From assembly GCF_017654505.1 (NCBI RefSeq), contig NC_054534.1, positions 10,463,571 to 10,527,570 of the forward strand: DNA of 64,000 nt. Direction: 5' to 3'. Position 1 is the stretch's first letter. Each line of letters opens with the position of its first letter. Positions 59,481 to 64,000 of the stretch are shown piece by piece. The notes under the pieces are model-generated. The model was not told the DNA's origin. It did not search any database and saw only the letters and a program-made list of their open reading frames with translations. A program made the translations under genes and the position numbers. The DNA is from Polyodon spathula. Its lineage: Eukaryota; Chordata; Actinopteri; Acipenseriformes; Polyodontidae.

Positions 59481-60023
59481 CGTGCACTCAGGTGGGGGTT
59501 TTATCCACACTTTATCTCCAGGCTATTCTGGCTGCACAGAGTTGACAGTGCTGTAGAGCTGCAGCTGCACTGTGGGGTCTTCAAATTGCCATGTCTACGT
59601 TGTTTTGAAGTACAGTAATAAACATTGGATGTGCATCACAAAACTTTCTTTTGAAGGGAGTTTATTTGCATCGTCTGAGGTGTTTTTATAAGAGTACATT
59701 CAAACTCTCAATGAAACCTTTGACAATGGCTTATTTTAATTCATAAAAAACAGTCCTACAAACCATTTCTCAAACCCACATGTTTTGTGAATAACTATCT
59801 TTCAAATGATCCTGTTATTTTGTAACCCAAAGAAATAACTACATTATATACAGTCAATATAGATATACAAAAGCATGAAAAGATAATGTTGAAACATCTC
59901 CCTGCCCTTAATAAAGCAGTAAAGTGATAAACATGCACATACTGTTCATAGTACATATGTAACGCACGTGATTACATTTGGAATGACCTTGGAGGTAAAC
60001 CAAAAAAGCGTGTACGTGCATGC

Positions 60024-60525
60024 GTGTGTGTGTGACAGAGTGAGAGACAGATGCATTGTGTGTGAGAGTGAGAGACAGATGCATTGTGGTGAGAGTGAGA
60101 GGCAGATGCATTGAGTGTGAGAGAGTGAGAGGGAGGTGCATTGTGGTGAGAGAGTGAGAGGCAGGTGCATTGAGTGTGAGAGAGATAAGTGCATTGAATG
60201 TGAGTGAGATATACGTGCATTGTGTGTGTGAGTGAGAGACAGATGCATTGAGTGTGAGAGAGTGAGAGATAAGGGTATTGTGTGTGAGAGAGTGAGAGAG
60301 ATGCATTGAGTGTGAGAGAGTGATAGATAAGTGTATTGTGTATGTGAGTGTGAGACAGATGCATTGTAGCGAGAGTGAGGGACAAGTGCATTGTGGTGAG
60401 AGAGTGAGAGACAGATGCATTGTGTGTGAGAGAGTGAGAGACAGATGCATTGTGGTGAGAGAGTGAGAGACAGATGCATTGAGAGAGTGAGAGACAGATG
60501 CAGAGAGTGAGAGACAGATGCATTG
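60024..60525. repeat. GA-rich degenerate minisatellite
   Basis: Variable-length units built from GTGAGAGAGTGAGAGACAGA and TGCATTG. Long His/Ser/Leu ORFs on the minus strand are artefacts. Confidence 0.93.
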
Positions 60526-60530
60526 TGGCT

Positions 60531-60690
60531 ATATAATGCTCTATATACACAAGCCTAGAGACAGAGCAAGTGTAATTTAAGGACCTGACAGATGGATTGC
60601 AAATTAATGCTCAACGTAGAATGATGTTCCTTCTTCTGTAGTATGTAGATGAACTGGTACCTCATACAGATTTGTAAGTGAAACACATCA
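60531..60690. repeat. Local duplication, copy 2
   Basis: Pairs with 59311-59480 (GAGACAGAGCAAGTGTAATT, then TAAGGACC). The GA-rich array lies between the copies. Confidence 0.85.
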
Positions 60691-61000
60691 TCAAATTAAG
60701 GATAGTTGTACTGTATTGAACAATTTGACTCCCTCAGGGTTGTTGTATTCATTGATTCTGCTCCAAGGCTGTTGTGGCCAGCGTTCACCAATGAAAACAA
60801 ACTTATTTTTACTGGCTGCTGTTCTGCTGTTCTGTTTGATATTCTTGTAAAGTGGAATTGTAAAAGTGAACAGTAGGATGGCTTTTATTCGCTCTCTCTG
60901 GTTTATTTCCATATAAAATATTTTGGGAATAACTAAGCAAAAGCCTAATGTTAACAGTTTCCCCCCAGACAAGCTGACCGGACATGCTCCTGCATAGACC

Positions 61001-61162
61001 TGTCTGCCAGTACTGCTTCCACTGAGAGCAGCTTTGCAGTGGACCTTGTGAAGGTCTGGATTCCAGACTGCAAGCCACCAGTGTCTGCCACTACTGCTTC
61101 CTCTGAGAGCAGCTCTGGGGATGGATCTGTGAATGTCTGGATTACACACTGCAAGCCACCAG
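61001..61162. repeat. 81-bp tandem duplication
   Basis: TGTCTGCCAGTACTGCTTCC…GACTGCAAGCCACCAG is present twice with about ten differences. Confidence 0.88.
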
Positions 61163-61689
61163 ATAATGTTGGTGTTTGAAAGGTAGAAGCTTTGAAACAC
61201 TGCTGTAAGTGGCAGGTTTTGTAGAGAGTACTTTAAAGGTGTAAAGATGGCATTGTTTTTATAACCTGGTCATAACATTTACTGAAGGCAGTCTGAGCAT
61301 CTTTAACGAGCTCTGCATTTTAAGATGATTGTTGTTTAGGCCACACAGGGAAATGTCATCACTTGTCATTTGAATACCACATGTGATTGGTCAAATTATT
61401 TCTAACATTAATAGTTTGTTGACACCAATACTAAAGGTCAAGTGTTTCAAAACATATTTAGGAAAAGTTGTACCTAAAAAGCCCTGCAAAAAGACCACCC
61501 ATCTCAGTAAAATAAATCAATACTGCTTTTTATTTCTGTTTGGCGTCCGCAACTATCACATGTCTTTTTGAACCTCCAGTAAATGGCTCAAAGGGGGCAG
61601 TGTGGGTAGAAGAGGGAGGTAGTTGACGTGGAAACCAGACTCGACTGAGGGGCATGTGTCACTATCATTTTGATAACACTTTACATTAA
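61163..61689. other. Presumed intron sequence, nothing recognised
   Basis: Chance ORFs only. Confidence 0.45.
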
Positions 61690-61990
61690 GTGTCTCTAAT
61701 TACTGTGTATTTACATAGTAGTTACTTAGTAAATACATGTGCACTTGCAATATTATTCTACTTAGTTACAATGTACTTAACGTGTATATCTTTGTGCACG
61801 ATATATGCAAGTGCACAATTGTATCAGAAAAGAGTTAGGGTTATATGTAGCGTTAAGGTTAGGGTTAGGTTTAGAGATAGGGTTAGGGTTATATCATGTA
61901 CAATAATGTACTCATTAAGTACATTCAATGGGAGCAGATACTTTATCTATGTATATTTACATTGACTTTTTTAACCAGTAACCACCACCC
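61690..61990 (-). mobile_element. Palindromic MITE-like repeat with telomere-like core, copy 2 (inverted core)
   Basis: The left arm AAGTGTCTCTAATTACTGTG matches 4760-4800. The core here reads CAATTGTATCAGAAAAGAGT, then GGGTTA hexamers, the reverse complement of the core at 4925-4990. The right arm contains TCATTAAGTACATT. Confidence 0.65.
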
Positions 61991-63475
61991 AGGCGGGTGT
62001 GTTTTTTGTATCATCCCCCAAATAACTTGTACATCCAGTTGAATTTTAAGCAATGTTTGTTTCCTCCCTAAAGCCATAGCTATTGAAGACATTTCATAAA
62101 GCTCTCCCTTTTTTCACTCCCTTTTGCCAATGGGACTCCTTGACCAAGTAAAGACTGTTCTTTAAGATTCTGTTATATGTAGCTCAAAGGTCACCAGATT
62201 CAGCTCCCGCTAAACAGGAACAAAGTGTCAGCAAGTTGATGTCAGATTTCATGGCAGTGCACTCTGATTAAAATGGATCACACGACATTACAAGGACCTC
62301 ATTCTTAAAGTGACAGCACCGCTATTCTGATTTTAACAATATCTTCAATTCTATACTTTTCCATATGCAACAGGCTTCAGCTACTGTCAATATCTTAACA
62401 CTTGTAAGGGGGTGGTCTGTGTATTAAAGAACAAAAGTGTTTGTCAGGTGAGTAGGCTTGTTTTAGTGCTGGATGCATTTGTACTTTTAATCAGTAACAA
62501 GGTGGCAGAATCTCTTTCATCTTTGTTTTTCCACATCCTAAAACTAAGACAGAGACATTTTAAGACTAAAAAGAACTCAATTAAAACAACAGTCCCCCAC
62601 AATTAATTTTTCTCTCAAATCTAATTCCTTGTTATAGCATACAGCATGCTCTATAGTGCTACGTTTCCCAAAGTTGGGGTCGCGACCCAAATATAGGTCA
62701 CGGCAAGGTTTCTGCTGGTTGCCAAACAGTCTAAAAAAAATGACGTTCAGTGCATACTGTTAAGATTCAGTTTCACCATACAACTTCTTATTATATTCAA
62801 AATAAATATAATTTGCAAACAAATCATTAGCAGTAATTATGTAAACAATGTATTGTTTTATCACCAGTCCTCTGCTTTAAATATGAACCAAAAAATAAAG
62901 TATAAGGTGACATTTTACAGGCGGTTACTTGGTATTTTGAAAACAGTTGTTAAAATGGATACCAAACAAAAAATGTCTAAACCTACTTGCAGCTCAAAGA
63001 AAAAAAAAATCACAATTACCATTTTATATTAACTTCAGTTTGTGTTACATTGGTGAGACGATGATGACCTTCGTCCTCATGTGTCATTTGTTGTTAAGTA
63101 CTGGATCACGAAAGCCAAGACGTCGCATCTTGAGACACGACATCCAGATTGTGTTGGGAAACGACACAAATTTTTCTAGGAGCCCAATAACACGTCAAAG
63201 TGAGCCCTGTTTATTATTGTAGCAATGCCCAGGGATATGGGTTCATGGTTTTTAATCCACTTTTTTTTTTTATCTAGGTTGTTTTTTTTTTTTTTTTGTT
63301 AATGTACACTTCCTATGACCTTAAAATACTGGAGTATTGCTATCTCCGTTCAGCCAGTGAGAGTAATTGCCCAAGACCAGCCATTTCCACAGACCAATCA
63401 CCCACAATGCTCCGAATCAGAGCGGAAATTAAGCAACACTCCCATCTTTACAGGACTGCTTTAGCAACCAGGCTG
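61991..63475. other. Presumed intron sequence, nothing recognised
   Basis: T-runs at 63261-63298; no coding or RNA gene supported. Confidence 0.45.
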
Positions 63476-64000
63476 ACCAAGCCCCCTCGCACAGCAGAGA
63501 GGCATGTACATCAGGACTGTGTGTCTTTAAGAGATACAAAAAGCAGACTCACCAAGCTCCCTCACACAGCAGACAGGCATGTACATCAGGACTGTATGGC
63601 TTTAAGAGATACAAAAAGCAGACTCACCAAGCCCCCTCGCACAGCAGAGAGGCATGTACATCAGGACTGTGTGTCTTTAAGAGATACAAAAAGCAGACTC
63701 ACCAAGCTCCCTCACACAGCAGAGAGGCATGTACATCAGGACTGTGTGTCTTTAAGAGATACAAAAAGCAGACTCACCAAGCTCCCTCACACAGCAGAGA
63801 GGCATGTACATCAGGACTGTGTGTCTTTAAGAGATACAAAAAGCAGACTCACCAAGCTCCCTCACACAGCAGAGAGGCATGTACATCAGGACTGTGTGTC
63901 TTTAAGAGATACAAAAAGCAGACTCACCAAGCTCCCTCACACAGCAGACAGGCATGTACATCAGGACTGTGTGTCTTTAAGAGATACAAAAAGCAGACTC
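63476..64000. repeat. 75-bp tandem array, seven copies, continuing past the window
   Basis: Units run ACCAAGCTCCCTCACACAGC…CTTTAAGAGATACAAAAAGC…AGACTC at an exact 75-bp period. Copies 1 and 3 share the CCCCCTCGC variant, the others CTCCCTCAC. Confidence 0.97.

Noticed and set aside
59908..60550. Three overlapping minus-strand ORFs of 177-192 codons, His/Ser/Leu-rich
   Set aside because: They read through the GA-rich minisatellite in three frames; no start context or domain.

Overview
The window reads as nuclear DNA of a vertebrate, most likely a ray-finned fish. It is AT-rich, dense in simple repeats and minisatellites, and carries a fish-like mix of mobile elements: CR1, Tx1-clade and Penelope retroelements, LTR elements and Tc1/pogo-type MITEs. 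The CR1 3' end, with its octamer tail built on TTCTTATG, suggests a non-teleost lineage such as sturgeon or paddlefish. That is an impression from memory, not a proof. I see no bacterial or viral gene cluster, CRISPR array, rRNA or intact tRNA.

The only host coding sequence I can defend is one 73-bp exon on the minus strand (8433-8505). It encodes the first helix region of the ARID domain of an ARID3 (dead ringer/Bright) transcription factor, with a good acceptor and donor. Neither the next ARID exon (expected below 8433) nor the acidic N-terminal exon (expected above 8505) was found. The window is therefore best read as one exon in two very long introns, or as the 5' part of the locus.

Region by region. 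1-8.4 kb: AAT/ATT microsatellites, a 167-bp poly-G tract, a Penelope-like element tail, a palindromic MITE with a telomere-like core, and two degenerate tRNA-type SINE candidates. 8.4-8.7 kb: the ARID exon and a 76-bp tandem duplication beside its acceptor. 13.2-15.7 kb: a 34-bp minisatellite split by a 5'-truncated CR1. 17 kb: a 69-bp minisatellite. 19.7-20.7 kb: a 55-bp minisatellite split by a solo LTR. 25-28.6 kb: several TIR elements. 33 kb: a Tc1-type MITE. 38.4-41.7 kb: (TC)n(TA)n, then a young non-autonomous LTR retroelement with a gag-like zinc-knuckle protein that runs into a long 12-residue coding minisatellite. 46.4 kb: a 54-bp minisatellite. 47.7-53.5 kb: a nearly full-length Tx1-clade LINE on the minus strand inside a (TC)n microsatellite, with intact ORF1 and an ORF2 broken by an internal deletion. 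54.5-55.2 kb: a 33-bp minisatellite. 56.1-56.7 kb: a second solo LTR with an exact 5-bp target duplication. 57.6-58.1 kb: another MITE. 59-61.2 kb: local duplications and GA-rich repeats. 61.7 kb: a second, inverted copy of the telomere-core MITE. 63.5-64 kb: a 75-bp tandem array that runs off the end.

A recurring theme is retroelements sitting inside tandem repeats: CR1 in the 34-bp array, a solo LTR in the 55-bp array, Tx1 in (TC)n, and the gag element next to (TC)n(TA)n. The best candidates for something not well described are the gag-only LTR element and the (TC)n-resident Tx1 element.
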